Source: an uncultured Sphaerochaeta sp.
GTDB lineage: Bacteria; Spirochaetota; Spirochaetia; Sphaerochaetales; Sphaerochaetaceae
Assembly: GCF_963667405.1 (NCBI RefSeq)
Contig: NZ_OY763408.1
Span: 2,069,757-2,133,756, forward strand
Direction: 5' to 3'
Length of the DNA stretch: 64,000 nucleotides
In this document: one piece after another, positions 18,627 to 27,112 of the stretch
How positions within the stretch are numbered: position 1 is the stretch's first letter
How the letters are laid out: each line of letters starts with the position of its first letter
Notes under the pieces: generated by a model
What the model was told of the DNA's origin: nothing
The model's database searches: none
The model's input: the letters and a program-made list of their open reading frames with translations, nothing else
Translations under genes and position numbers: made by a program

Positions 18627-19400
18627 ATGAAACGAACAAGCATACTTATGCTTCTCATGCTCAGTATCACATTCAGCCTCTCATCTGCCGGACTCGACGG
18701 GACACAGGTGATGTGGGAAGTCTACAACCGCGACAGTGGGGATACGATGAGCGCCAACCTGGTCATGACCATCACCAACGCACGTGGCTCAGTCAGGGAG
18801 CGCAGCATCGCCCAGTATCGTCAGAACCTCAATGGGGTGGAGAGCAAGCTGATGTTCTTCCTCTCCCCCAGTGATGTACGCAATACCAGCTTTCTCAGCT
18901 TCAGCTATGAGGATGGGAGAAATGATGACCAATATATCTACCTGCCAGCTCTCAAGCGGGTGAAGCGCATTGCCAGCGACAGCAAGAACGACTCCTTCAT
19001 GGGATCGGACTTCACCTATGACGACATGGGAAGCAGGCATCCTGACCTGGACAGGCACACCGTCCTCAGGACGGAAACATTGGATGGCTTGCCCACCTTG
19101 GTGGTGGAAAGCATAGCGCTGGGGGATGAAGACTATCCGCGCACCCTCTCCTGGGTGGTGGACGGCCAGTGGTTTGGTCTGAAAAAGGAGTTCTACCTTC
19201 CGGATGGAAGCCTTGGCAAAACGCTGACCATCGACGCCTTCGATGAGATCGATGGCATCGCTGTCATCACCGACATGACCATGAGCAACCACAAGCAGAA
19301 CACTTCCACGCGGATACAGATGCAGGACGTCGAGTTCAACCTCGAATTCGAATCAAACTTTTTCAGTGAACGACAAATGAAAATTGGACCAAAGAGATGA
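18627..19400 (+). CDS. LolA-like outer-membrane lipoprotein-sorting family protein
   Basis: Periplasmic protein of 257 aa with a signal peptide (about residues 1-21). The body resembles the LolA-like family that accompanies MMPL exporters: an open beta-barrel for carrying hydrophobic molecules, with the recognisable DDQYIYLPALKRVKRI segment followed by FMGSDFTYDD. Given its place between an RND exporter and an outer-membrane barrel, it may shuttle the exported substrate across the periplasm (inference). Its TGA stop overlaps the next ATG (ATGA). Confidence 0.85.
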   Translation: MKRTSILMLLMLSITFSLSSAGLDGTQVMWEVYNRDSGDTMSANLVMTITNARGSVRERSIAQYRQNLNGVESKLMFFLSPSDVRNTSFLSFSYEDGRNDDQYIYLPALKRVKRIASDSKNDSFMGSDFTYDDMGSRHPDLDRHTVLRTETLDGLPTLVVESIALGDEDYPRTLSWVVDGQWFGLKKEFYLPDGSLGKTLTIDAFDEIDGIAVITDMTMSNHKQNTSTRIQMQDVEFNLEFESNFFSERQMKIGPKR

Positions 19401-20656
19401 CTATGAACAGAAAAAAACTTATCACAACAAGCCTACTTGGTGCACTCCTATTCACCCCGCTCTTTGCAGGGGATGGGGTGTTCAGCGGGATGGTGCGCGA
19501 CTATGCGGCCTTCCGCTTCTCCCAAACCGACCTACCGGTGCATGAGATCACCGCCGATGTGCGGTATGAGTACTACGGGGATCTGGGGAAACTCACCCTG
19601 CATCCCATCGCCTACAGCAATCCCAACAAAGACCTTGAGCTGAGCCTGGGAGAGGCCTATGTTGACTTCTACCTGGAGAGTACTGATGTACGCATCGGCA
19701 TGCAGAAGGTAATCTGGGGAGAGGCCGAAGGGGCCTTCATCACCGACTTGGTGAGCCCAAGAAACCTGCGCTCATTCATCCTTGCAGACTTTACCGAGAT
19801 ACGGAAAGCAGTCCCTGCCATCAAGATTGACCACTATGTTGGAGACTATACGGTAGAGGCCATCTGGATCTCCCACTTTATCCCGTTCTCCCCACCATCA
19901 GAGGGCTCGATGTGGAAACAGGAAGCGACGCTTCCCTTCCCTTCTGCGATCACTGCAACAGTCAAAGATCCCACCATGCCTGACTCCAGCCTGGAGAACA
20001 GCGAACTCTTTCTCTCGCTCTCCCACTTTGCGCCCCAGCTCAGCTGGACGGTCAACGGGGGATATCTGTGGGGAGATGAGCCGTTGGTCACATCGGTCAT
20101 CACAACCGGTACCACGACACGGGACATCGCTCAGGGATATGAGCGTTATCCTTTTGTGGGAGGCAGCCTGAACACCTCCCTCGCAAGCGTGGTCCTCAGG
20201 GCCGAAGCGGCTCTCGCCTTGGACAAACCGATGAATACCCTCGACATGAGTGCCAATCCACCCATTTCCTTGGAAAAACATCACCAAGTGCAGACGCTCG
20301 TCGGCCTGGATTGGAATATGTTCGGTGCACAGTGGTCGTCCCAGTACCTGATGATCTATACCCATGAGCATCATGACCAGCTCATCTCCCAGATGAAGAG
20401 CATCAAGGAGTTCTCCCATACCCTGACCTTCAGGGTGCAGGACACCTTCCTGGATGAACGCCTGACAGCGAAACTGTTCACCTATGTGGAACTCGATCCC
20501 GCCAACGCCTTGTTCCGCCCCTCCCTCTCCTACAATCTCGGCGATGGGGTGATCGTGGAAGGGGGTGCAGAACTCTTTGTCGGGGATGAAGGGGGAACCT
20601 TCGGCAGCTACCAGGACAACTCGCTGGCGTTCCTGTCCCTGCGCTGGTATTTCTGA
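19397..20656 (+). CDS. Outer-membrane beta-barrel protein (DUF1302-like)
   Basis: 419 aa with a signal peptide (about residues 1-24) and many alternating amphipathic strands; it ends in LRWYF, an aromatic C-terminal residue typical of barrel assembly signals. The segment IGMQKVIWGEAEG is reminiscent of DUF1302-type proteins found with RND/LolA-like partners. It is the last gene of the TetR-controlled operon and probably the outer-membrane exit or acceptor. A second ATG two codons on (19403) is an alternative start. Confidence 0.8.
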   Translation: MTMNRKKLITTSLLGALLFTPLFAGDGVFSGMVRDYAAFRFSQTDLPVHEITADVRYEYYGDLGKLTLHPIAYSNPNKDLELSLGEAYVDFYLESTDVRIGMQKVIWGEAEGAFITDLVSPRNLRSFILADFTEIRKAVPAIKIDHYVGDYTVEAIWISHFIPFSPPSEGSMWKQEATLPFPSAITATVKDPTMPDSSLENSELFLSLSHFAPQLSWTVNGGYLWGDEPLVTSVITTGTTTRDIAQGYERYPFVGGSLNTSLASVVLRAEAALALDKPMNTLDMSANPPISLEKHHQVQTLVGLDWNMFGAQWSSQYLMIYTHEHHDQLISQMKSIKEFSHTLTFRVQDTFLDERLTAKLFTYVELDPANALFRPSLSYNLGDGVIVEGGAELFVGDEGGTFGSYQDNSLAFLSLRWYF

Positions 20657-20676
20657 CATCATGGATGCATATTCAC

Positions 20677-20711
20677 AAGAGGCTGCCGATCAACGGCAGC
20701 CTCTTTGCTTT
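20677..20711 (+). terminator. Rho-independent terminator of the RND operon
   Basis: A perfect 12-bp stem AAGAGGCTGCCG / CGGCAGCCTCTT (20677-20688 with 20694-20705), 5-nt loop, then a T-rich tail. hcp ends 61 nt beyond the stem on the other strand. Confidence 0.9.
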
Positions 20712-20765
20712 GGGAATTCAGTTAGGGAGGCCCCTCACGCAAGGAGCTCCCAACCGTGTTGACTA

Positions 20766-22400
20766 TCAGCCGATCATGGCCTCAAGGTCATCCTCAACCG
20801 AAGAGATTCCGGCAATGCCGAAGTTCTCAACCAGCACATTGGCCACATTCGGAGAGAGGAATGCAGGCAGTGTGGGGCCAAGGTGGATGTTCTTCACACC
20901 CAAGTAGAGCAGAGCAAGCAGTACGATGACAGCCTTCTGCTCGTACCAGGCAATGTTGTAGGCGATCGGAAGATCGTTGATGTCGTCCAGACCGAAGACT
21001 TCCTTCAGCTTCAGGGCAATGAGTGCCAAGGAGTAGGAGTCGTTGCACTGGCCGGCGTCAAGGACGCGGGGAATGCCACCAATGTCACCAAGATTGAGCT
21101 TGATGTACTTGTACTTGGCGCAACCTGCAGTCAGGATAACCGTATCCTTGGGAAGAGCCTTTGCAAATTCGGTGTAGTAGTCCCTGCTCTTGGAACGGCC
21201 GTCACAGCCACCCATGACCACGAACTTCTTGATCGCACCACTCTTCACGGCATCCACCACCTTGTCTGCAAGGGCGAAGACCTGCTCGTGGGCAAAGCCG
21301 CCAACCAACTCCCCATCCTCAATCTGGGTCGGGGGAGGACAGGTCTTGGCAAGTGCGATGATCTCGCTGAAGTCCTTTTGCTCGCCAATGCTGCCATCGA
21401 TGTGCTTGCAGCCGGGGAAGCCGGTTGCCCCGGTGGTATAAAGCCTGTCCTTGTAGGAGGCTGCAGGGGGTACGATGCAGTTGGTGGTCATCAGGATCGG
21501 ACCATTGAAGGATTCGAACTCCTTCTTCTGCATCCACCAGGCGTTGCCATAGTTTCCGTAGAAGTTGGGGTATTTCTTGAAAGCGGGATAGTAGTGGGCA
21601 GGAAGCATCTCGGAGTGGGTGTACACGTCAACACCGGTTCCCTGAGTCTGCTCAAGCAGCATCTCGAGGTCGCGAAGGTCATGACCGCTGATCAGGATGC
21701 CGGGGTTCTTGCCGACACCAAGCTTGACGCGGGTCATCTCAGGATTGCCGTAGGCACCGGTATTGGCACCATCGAGCAGGGCCATGCCGGCCACACCCCA
21801 CTTACCGGTTTCCAAGGTCAATGCAACCAGCTCGTCAACACTCTTCTCCTCAAGGATGTCGGCAAGGGCCTTCTGGATGAAAGCATCGAGCTCCTCGTTG
21901 TCCTGGATGAGATTGTTTGCATGCTTGCTGTAGGCACTCACGCCCTTCAGACCGTAGGTGATCAGCTCCTTGAGAGAGCGCGCATCCTCGTTGGTTTCAC
22001 TGAGAACACCCACCTGCTTGGAAAACTCCGCATAGGTGGAGGCATCGGTATTGTTGTACAGGGCAGCCTCGCTCAGACCTTCCTTGTTGGAAAGGGAGGG
22101 AAGCAGGGACTCCTTGGTTGCAATGGTAAGTAGGATTCTCTCCACCACCTTCTCATCATCAAAGTTTGCATTGGTGATGGTCTGGAAGAGGTTGTAGGAG
22201 ACGATATGGTTGACGTCTTTGCCAACCTGCTTGCCTTCAGCACGCAGACGGGTAGTCACTTGGCTCAAGCCTTTGGTTACCCAGATCATGAGATCCATCA
22301 GGTTTGAGGTCTCGCTCTGTTTGCCGCAAACACCGACCTGTGTGCATCCGAAATTCCGTGCAGTTTCCTGGCACTGGAAACAGAACATCTTGTTGTCCAT
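20766..22400 (-). CDS. hcp: Hybrid cluster protein / hydroxylamine reductase
   Basis: Cytosolic iron-sulfur enzyme linked to nitric oxide and hydroxylamine detoxification in anaerobes, 544 aa. The N-terminal cluster motif is C-x2-C-x8-C-x5-C (residues 6-25), the spacing of the strictly anaerobic [4Fe-4S] class and not the E. coli class. Hybrid-cluster ligands are visible in [33 protein letters not shown] and in the C-terminal [14 protein letters not shown] region. Ribosome site AAGGAG is 7 nt before the ATG. It is co-transcribed behind a cupin gene. Confidence 0.96.
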   Translation of the reverse strand: MDNKMFCFQCQETARNFGCTQVGVCGKQSETSNLMDLMIWVTKGLSQVTTRLRAEGKQVGKDVNHIVSYNLFQTITNANFDDEKVVERILLTIATKESLLPSLSNKEGLSEAALYNNTDASTYAEFSKQVGVLSETNEDARSLKELITYGLKGVSAYSKHANNLIQDNEELDAFIQKALADILEEKSVDELVALTLETGKWGVAGMALLDGANTGAYGNPEMTRVKLGVGKNPGILISGHDLRDLEMLLEQTQGTGVDVYTHSEMLPAHYYPAFKKYPNFYGNYGNAWWMQKKEFESFNGPILMTTNCIVPPAASYKDRLYTTGATGFPGCKHIDGSIGEQKDFSEIIALAKTCPPPTQIEDGELVGGFAHEQVFALADKVVDAVKSGAIKKFVVMGGCDGRSKSRDYYTEFAKALPKDTVILTAGCAKYKYIKLNLGDIGGIPRVLDAGQCNDSYSLALIALKLKEVFGLDDINDLPIAYNIAWYEQKAVIVLLALLYLGVKNIHLGPTLPAFLSPNVANVLVENFGIAGISSVEDDLEAMIG

Positions 22401-22421
22401 TCGTTTTCTCCTTGGTTTTTC

Positions 22422-22745
22422 CTAAAAGATGACTACCAGAAACATCTTGAAACGCTCTGGTGCGAAAATTGCGTGTGGGACACTGCTGGGCATCAGGATC
22501 GACTCCCCTGCCTTCAGCAGAAACTTGTCTCCATCGATGGTGACCTCTCCCACCCCGTCAAGGGCAACGACCAAGGCATCCCCGCCACTGGCATGGGTGC
22601 TGATTTCCTCCCCTTGTTCGAAGGCGAAGAGCGTCAGGCTGTGATGCTTGTCCTGGGCGAGCGTTTTGCTTACCACTTGGCCTTCCTGATACTGGACCTG
22701 GTCGGCGAAGAGCAGCACTTCACTGCTTTTGAAATTCTTGATCAT
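22422..22745 (-). CDS. Small cupin-domain protein
   Basis: 107 aa, single cupin barrel. Motif 1 region is EISTHASGGDALVVALDGVGEVTIDG, and motif 2 is around AGESILMPSSVPHAI; a metal site with His residues is plausible. AAAGGAG lies 9 nt before the ATG at 22745; upstream in-frame codons are in the control region. It is the first gene of a two-gene unit with hcp, so a role in nitrosative or oxidative stress is likely by context. The reaction is unknown. Confidence 0.82.
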   Translation of the reverse strand: MIKNFKSSEVLLFADQVQYQEGQVVSKTLAQDKHHSLTLFAFEQGEEISTHASGGDALVVALDGVGEVTIDGDKFLLKAGESILMPSSVPHAIFAPERFKMFLVVIF

Positions 22746-22766
22746 ACCATCGTGCTCCTTTGTGAG

Positions 22767-22829
22767 AGTATGCTTGTACCGTACACGACATTTCTCTTGT
22801 TGTATGTTGTATTTCCAACAAACATACAA
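22767..22829 (-). promoter_or_regulatory. cupin-hcp promoter with nested palindromes (CRP/FNR-like box)
   Basis: A CATACT -10 lies at 22767-22772, but the -35 position reads AGAAAT, far from consensus, which suggests activation. Upstream lie TTGTATGTT-12-AACATACAA (22800-22829) and, within it, TGTTG-6-CAACA (22805-22820), the 16-bp geometry of CRP/FNR-family sites. The regulator is not in the window. Confidence 0.5.
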
Positions 22830-22851
22830 AACTGCACTTTTTGTGAAAACC

Positions 22852-22880
22852 TTGTTCTTGCCTTGAAAACCTCCTATACT
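22852..22880 (+). promoter_or_regulatory. mntP promoter
   Basis: TTGTTC (22852-22857), 17-nt spacer, TATACT (22875-22880). Transcription should start around 22887-22888, at the ATG of a short upstream ORF. Confidence 0.65.
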
Positions 22881-22887
22881 CAGCCGT

Positions 22888-22923
22888 ATGAATGGTGGGG
22901 GTGCACACGCTTGGGAATCGTAG
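22888..22923 (+). CDS. Possible leaderless 11-codon upstream ORF overlapping the mntP start
   Basis: The ATG lies 7 nt after the TATACT box, the same geometry as several leaderless genes here. It encodes MNGGGAHAWES and ends at TAG 22921-22923, 13 nt inside mntP and in another frame. Its codons carry the GGTGGGGG that could serve mntP as a ribosome site, so translating it would compete with mntP initiation. It may be chance; no comparative evidence. Confidence 0.35.
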   Translation: MNGGGAHAWES

Positions 22924-23486
22924 AATTACTCCTGGTATCCGTTGGGCTTGCCATGGATGCCTTTGCCGTCTCTCTGTGCAAGGGACTGAGGATGCGAAAG
23001 ATCAACTACGGACAAGCCTTCGTCATCGCCCTCTTCTTCGGCTTCTTCCAAGCAGCCATGCCGCTTCTGGGCTGGCTTCTCGGTATGCAATTTGAGCGGT
23101 ACATCACCGCTGTCGACCACTGGATCGCGTTCATCCTCCTTTCCATCATTGGATCGAAAATGCTCTACGACTCCCTGACCGAAGACCCCTCCTGTCCCGT
23201 CGAGACGGTGACCCGGCTCGATCTGAGGGAGTTGCTGCTGCTCTCCATCGCCACCAGCATTGACGCACTGGCAGTGGGCATCACCCTCGCCTTTCTCAAA
23301 ACGGACATTTTCCTCTCCGTCTCAATGATCGGTGTGGTTACCTTCCTGCTCTGCCTAGCAGCGGTTGCCATCGGCAACCGCTTCGGAAACCGGCTGCAGA
23401 GCAAAGCCGGAATCCTCGGTGGGGTGGTGTTGATCCTCATCGGTTTGAAGATCCTCCTCTCCCACCTGGGCATCATCCACTTCTAG
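22911..23486 (+). CDS. mntP: Manganese efflux pump MntP
   Basis: Exports Mn(II) across the inner membrane. The 191-aa protein has six predicted helices in two repeats, each with the DAxAVxx signature: LAMDAFAVSLCKGL (about residue 15) and SIDALAVGITLAF (about residue 115), which carry the metal-binding acidic residues. The start is a TTG, chosen because the family begins with this segment and GGGGG lies 9 nt upstream. No yybP-ykoY-type riboswitch fits in the short leader. Its stop shares CTAG with the convergent MFS gene. Confidence 0.92.
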   Translation: MGIVELLLVSVGLAMDAFAVSLCKGLRMRKINYGQAFVIALFFGFFQAAMPLLGWLLGMQFERYITAVDHWIAFILLSIIGSKMLYDSLTEDPSCPVETVTRLDLRELLLLSIATSIDALAVGITLAFLKTDIFLSVSMIGVVTFLLCLAAVAIGNRFGNRLQSKAGILGGVVLILIGLKILLSHLGIIHF

Positions 23487-24775
23487 TTCTTGTCGTCCTC
23501 CGGCTCACCACGAGTCACCTTTCCCATCAGGAAGAACGCAACAAGCATGGCTACCGACCCATACAGGAAAATGGCCCTGAACCCAAAAAGATCTATGAAA
23601 GCACCTGTTATGGGTGGCGAGATGATCGAGGCAAGCTGGCTGAAGAAGTAGTAGAGACCTGTGTAGATTCCCACCGTCTGGTAGGTGGACATCTGCCAGA
23701 GCATGGGGAAGCTGTTGGTCACCACCGATACCCAGAAGATGCCGAAGCAGAACAACAAAGCCCAGAAAGTATACTGTCTGAGAGATGCACTCATCGCTGA
23801 TGTCAGCGGATCGTGGAAGAAGATGAGGGCAAGCAGGACCACGAGAATCGAAAGGGAGACCCTGATCGTTTTCTTGCGTCCGATGCGGTGGGCAACAACA
23901 CCTGAAGGAATGGCAAAGATGGCATAGGCTATGCCGACCATACCGGCTGCAAGGCTTGCCGTCCCGCTGCTGGTCTGCAAAATATCCTTTGAGTAGAGGC
24001 CGACGAAGGGAAGAATGCCCTGGTAGCCGATGAACCAGAAGAGCAAGGAGAGGAGGATGAACAGCGCACTCTTGTCCTTCTCGGAGAAGATGACCTGCAG
24101 TGAATGCAGGATCGGTTCCTTCTTATCGCTCTCGGTCAGCTCGACCGCCTTTTTCTCCTTGACGAAGAAGAAGAGCAGGAGCACCGCCACAATGACCAGG
24201 ACAGAGGAGATGGGGAACGCAAGGATGTCAGTGGTGGGACCGAGTCCGGGAAGGTTGATGGGGATATCCATCAGCCGCGCAAGGCCGACCGTGCCGACAA
24301 TGGTCGCGATGCCACCCATGGTGTTGATCACCCCGTTGGCCTCACTGCGCAAATCGCCGGGGATCATATCGGGCATCAGTGCAACGACCGGACCACGTAC
24401 CGCCTGTTTGAACAGATTCAGGATAAAGACCAGTATGATCAAAAGCCAGAGGCTGGAGAGTGCGGAGAACGGAATCAGACCGAATGCAACTGCCGTAATG
24501 GGAAGGCAGACCAGGAGGAAGGGCATCCTTCGGCCAATGCGAGTCCGGGTACGGTCGCTTATGGCACTGAACACCGGAATCAGGAAGATGGCGAGCATGT
24601 TGTCAAACGTCATGATCGAGCCTATCAGGGCTTTCGATTCTATGAAGCGTGCCAGGAAAATCGGCACATAGGTATCATATAAGGGGTCCATCAATCCCAT
24701 GGTGAAAAATCCAAGCCCAATAAGGAAGGTCGTAAGATAGTACCCCTTCAGACCCCGTTTCTGTTGTTTGGCCAT
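23483..24775 (-). CDS. MFS transporter, sugar/cation symporter-like
   Basis: Twelve-helix permease of 430 aa. The cytoplasmic loop after helix 2 reads SDRTRTRIGRRMPF, the GPH/SLC45-like form of the MFS loop motif, and a second copy, HRIGRKKTIR, follows helix 8. This favours a sugar symporter, but the substrate is unknown. The ATG at 24775 has AAGGAGA 6 nt upstream. It is divergent from epmB and shares its stop bases CTAG with mntP. Confidence 0.87.
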   Translation of the reverse strand: MAKQQKRGLKGYYLTTFLIGLGFFTMGLMDPLYDTYVPIFLARFIESKALIGSIMTFDNMLAIFLIPVFSAISDRTRTRIGRRMPFLLVCLPITAVAFGLIPFSALSSLWLLIILVFILNLFKQAVRGPVVALMPDMIPGDLRSEANGVINTMGGIATIVGTVGLARLMDIPINLPGLGPTTDILAFPISSVLVIVAVLLLFFFVKEKKAVELTESDKKEPILHSLQVIFSEKDKSALFILLSLLFWFIGYQGILPFVGLYSKDILQTSSGTASLAAGMVGIAYAIFAIPSGVVAHRIGRKKTIRVSLSILVVLLALIFFHDPLTSAMSASLRQYTFWALLFCFGIFWVSVVTNSFPMLWQMSTYQTVGIYTGLYYFFSQLASIISPPITGAFIDLFGFRAIFLYGSVAMLVAFFLMGKVTRGEPEDDKN

Positions 24776-24889
24776 ACCGCATCTCCTTCGTAAGCGCACA
24801 CGTGGTTTTAGTGTAACACGAAATGCCAAACCTGCAGATAGGAATCCAAGGCTCTGGACGAAATTCACGCTTTACGATACACCAAGGTC

Positions 24890-25957
24890 ATGCACCAGAC
24901 ACCGAGCAATGCGCTCATCACCACCAGAGAAGAACTCGAGAAGCGCCTTGACCTCACCGCTGAGGAGCTGGCGTTCGATTACCATACCACCCAGGTTCTG
25001 CCGCTGCGCATCCCCTCCAATTTCTTGGATCTGATCGACATGAACGACCCGCATGATCCCATCAGACGCCAGGTGGTACCCACCTCTGCTGAATTGGACT
25101 GCCATCCCCAGGAAGATCTCGATCCGCTTGCAGAAGTGAGTCACAGCGTCACCCAACGGCTCATCCACCGCTACCAGAGCAGGGTTGCCTTCCTTACGAC
25201 AGACATCTGCCCGATCCATTGCCGCCACTGTTTCCGCCGGCGTTTCACCGGTACCTTCCAGGGACCGGCTACTGATGAGGAGATAGAGGAGGCATCGTCG
25301 TACGTGGCCGCGCATCCCGAGGTAAAGGAGATCCTTTTCACAGGAGGTGACGTTCTTACCCTCTCCGATGCACGACTGAGGAGTATGATCGCAGCATTCC
25401 GAAGCAAGCGCAAGGATTTGGTCATACGCCTGTGCACCCGGATGCCAGCCTCCTACCCGCTGCGAATCACGAAGGCTCTCATAGCTATGCTGGGCGAGTT
25501 CTCCACCGCCCCCTTCTATCTCATGACCCAGTTCAACCACCCCAGGGAGTTGACCGAACAGGCAATCGTGGCCGTCCGGCTCTTTGTCGATGCCGGCATT
25601 CCTGCCATGAACCAGACCGTATTGCTCAAAGGGGTGAATGACGAGGCGGATGTATTGGAGACACTGTGCAACCAGCTGGTATTCAACCGCATCAAACCCT
25701 ACTACCTCTTCCAAGGCGATTTGGTCCAAGGGACAAACCACTTCAGGGTACCGCTCCAGCAGGGTCTTGAACTGGAGAAGGAGCTGCGCCGGCGCCTCAG
25801 CGGCCTGGCCATGCCCCTCTATGCGATAGACCTCCCGGAAGGCGGCGGAAAAGTACCCCTGAACCAGGGGTACCTTGCTGAGCAATCGGGATGTGGGGTA
25901 TGGACATTCAGGACGGTGGAGGGAGAGATGCGAACCTATCCGGATCCTGAAATTTAG
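24890..25957 (+). CDS. epmB: EF-P lysine 2,3-aminomutase EpmB (KamA-family radical SAM)
   Basis: Converts L-lysine to (R)-beta-lysine for EF-P modification. The 355-aa protein has the radical-SAM motif C-x3-C-x2-C (CPIHCRHC, near residue 107), the KamA-type downstream RRRFTG and FTGGDVL segments, and PLP-domain features near the C-terminus. It lacks the long C-terminal domain of catabolic lysine 2,3-aminomutases (about 415 aa), which fits EpmB. epmA and efp are in the same window. No good Shine-Dalgarno; weak TACGAT/GATACA boxes lie 8-11 nt upstream. Confidence 0.87.
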   Translation: MHQTPSNALITTREELEKRLDLTAEELAFDYHTTQVLPLRIPSNFLDLIDMNDPHDPIRRQVVPTSAELDCHPQEDLDPLAEVSHSVTQRLIHRYQSRVAFLTTDICPIHCRHCFRRRFTGTFQGPATDEEIEEASSYVAAHPEVKEILFTGGDVLTLSDARLRSMIAAFRSKRKDLVIRLCTRMPASYPLRITKALIAMLGEFSTAPFYLMTQFNHPRELTEQAIVAVRLFVDAGIPAMNQTVLLKGVNDEADVLETLCNQLVFNRIKPYYLFQGDLVQGTNHFRVPLQQGLELEKELRRRLSGLAMPLYAIDLPEGGGKVPLNQGYLAEQSGCGVWTFRTVEGEMRTYPDPEI

Positions 25958-27087
25958 GGAGCTATTCTCTTCAGGACCTCATCGATGGCCTGCTTACGGA
26001 TCTCCTGACGCTGGGCCTCGTATTCAGCCGGATCAAGGAAAACAACGCCCTGCTCTTCCTCAAAATCAGGAAGGGTGATCACTTCCTGTCCTTCCTTGAG
26101 TACCACAGCAGGCTCCGGCTCAACAACAGTCTGAACCACTACGGGTTCCGGTTCTGCAACTACCGGCTCTACCACAGGCACAGGAGCAACAACCGGTTCA
26201 GCCACCACTGGAGGGGGAACCACAACCGTTTCTTGCACAGGCTCAACCTGGGGAGATACTTTCACCGAAGTCTTGGGAACAGAGGGAGCAGCAGGAACAC
26301 GAACCAAGGGCATCTGTGCCACATAGGCATCAACGCTCTTGCGGGCCTCATCCTCCAGACCATCGAGAAGGGTGGGAACCAAGTCCTGGACAATCTGCTG
26401 CCGGTAGGCAAGATACATATCGATCGCCTGCTGCTCATCCAGTCCCTGGGGAAGTTGCTGGACCAGATAGGCAACATACGCATCCTTGTTGGCTTCGATG
26501 GCTGCGACAGTCTGTTCGGTAAGGGAGGGCAACAAGGCATCAACCACCTGCGGCACATACGCCGCAACCTCGCTCTTTGCCTTGGAAATGGCATCCAGAA
26601 GCCTCGTTTCCACTTCAGAGGCAAGGGACAAGCCTTCACGTTGCAAGCCCAAGGTTTGCTCTTCGAGCCGATTTTCCAGCATTGCAGAGAGACGCACTTC
26701 GGCAGCCTCTGTTCCCCAGGCCAGCGTTTCCTCAAGCTTGGGAGAAAGATTGGCAACCAGCAATGGCTCCAACTGCTTGGCCAAATCGGAGAGCAGGGTT
26801 TCATCAGCAAGGAGGGCCGAGCGGATGGTTTCCGTCAAGGCCGGGGTGAGCTGCATCTGGAGCTCGGGCAACAACTCAGAGACAAGGGCCTTGGTGTCGG
26901 CAACTTCCTCTACAGCCGGTTGTCTGGCAGGTGGGGGTACTTCCATCAAAGGGATACTCTGACGTTGCCTTGCCTGCTCGAGTATCTCATTGGGAACACT
27001 CGGACGCAGGTACCACAATCCTGTCCCTGCAAACAGTGTCACGACAATGGTGATGACCAGCACATTGAGCCGAACCGATTTCTTCAT
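25954..27087 (-). CDS. Membrane-anchored coiled-coil protein with Pro/Val/Glu-rich segment, unknown function
   Basis: 377 aa, not recognised. An N-terminal signal-anchor helix (about residues 8-27) is followed by a helical, Leu/Ala/Glu-rich region (about 60-280) with heptad-like spacing, a Pro-Val-Glu repeat tract (about 290-345, VVEPVV-like units) and a short basic C-terminal helix. Most of it should be periplasmic. The layout suggests an envelope-spanning or scaffold protein. It lies 25 nt after coaE in the polA operon, with GAGGG before the ATG, and shares its stop bases (TTAG) with epmB. Confidence 0.8.
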   Translation of the reverse strand: MKKSVRLNVLVITIVVTLFAGTGLWYLRPSVPNEILEQARQRQSIPLMEVPPPARQPAVEEVADTKALVSELLPELQMQLTPALTETIRSALLADETLLSDLAKQLEPLLVANLSPKLEETLAWGTEAAEVRLSAMLENRLEEQTLGLQREGLSLASEVETRLLDAISKAKSEVAAYVPQVVDALLPSLTEQTVAAIEANKDAYVAYLVQQLPQGLDEQQAIDMYLAYRQQIVQDLVPTLLDGLEDEARKSVDAYVAQMPLVRVPAAPSVPKTSVKVSPQVEPVQETVVVPPPVVAEPVVAPVPVVEPVVAEPEPVVVQTVVEPEPAVVLKEGQEVITLPDFEEEQGVVFLDPAEYEAQRQEIRKQAIDEVLKRIAP

Positions 27088-27112
27088 TTCAAACCCTCAT
27101 CCTGCAACGCTT

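Noticed and set aside
20883..22133. 416-codon plus-strand frame opposite hcp
   Set aside because: Composition follows hcp codons on the other strand, and the protein has no recognisable family.
22473..22910. mntP reading frame open upstream to 22473
   Set aside because: It covers the cupin gene and control region; MntP proteins begin at the segment coded from 22911.
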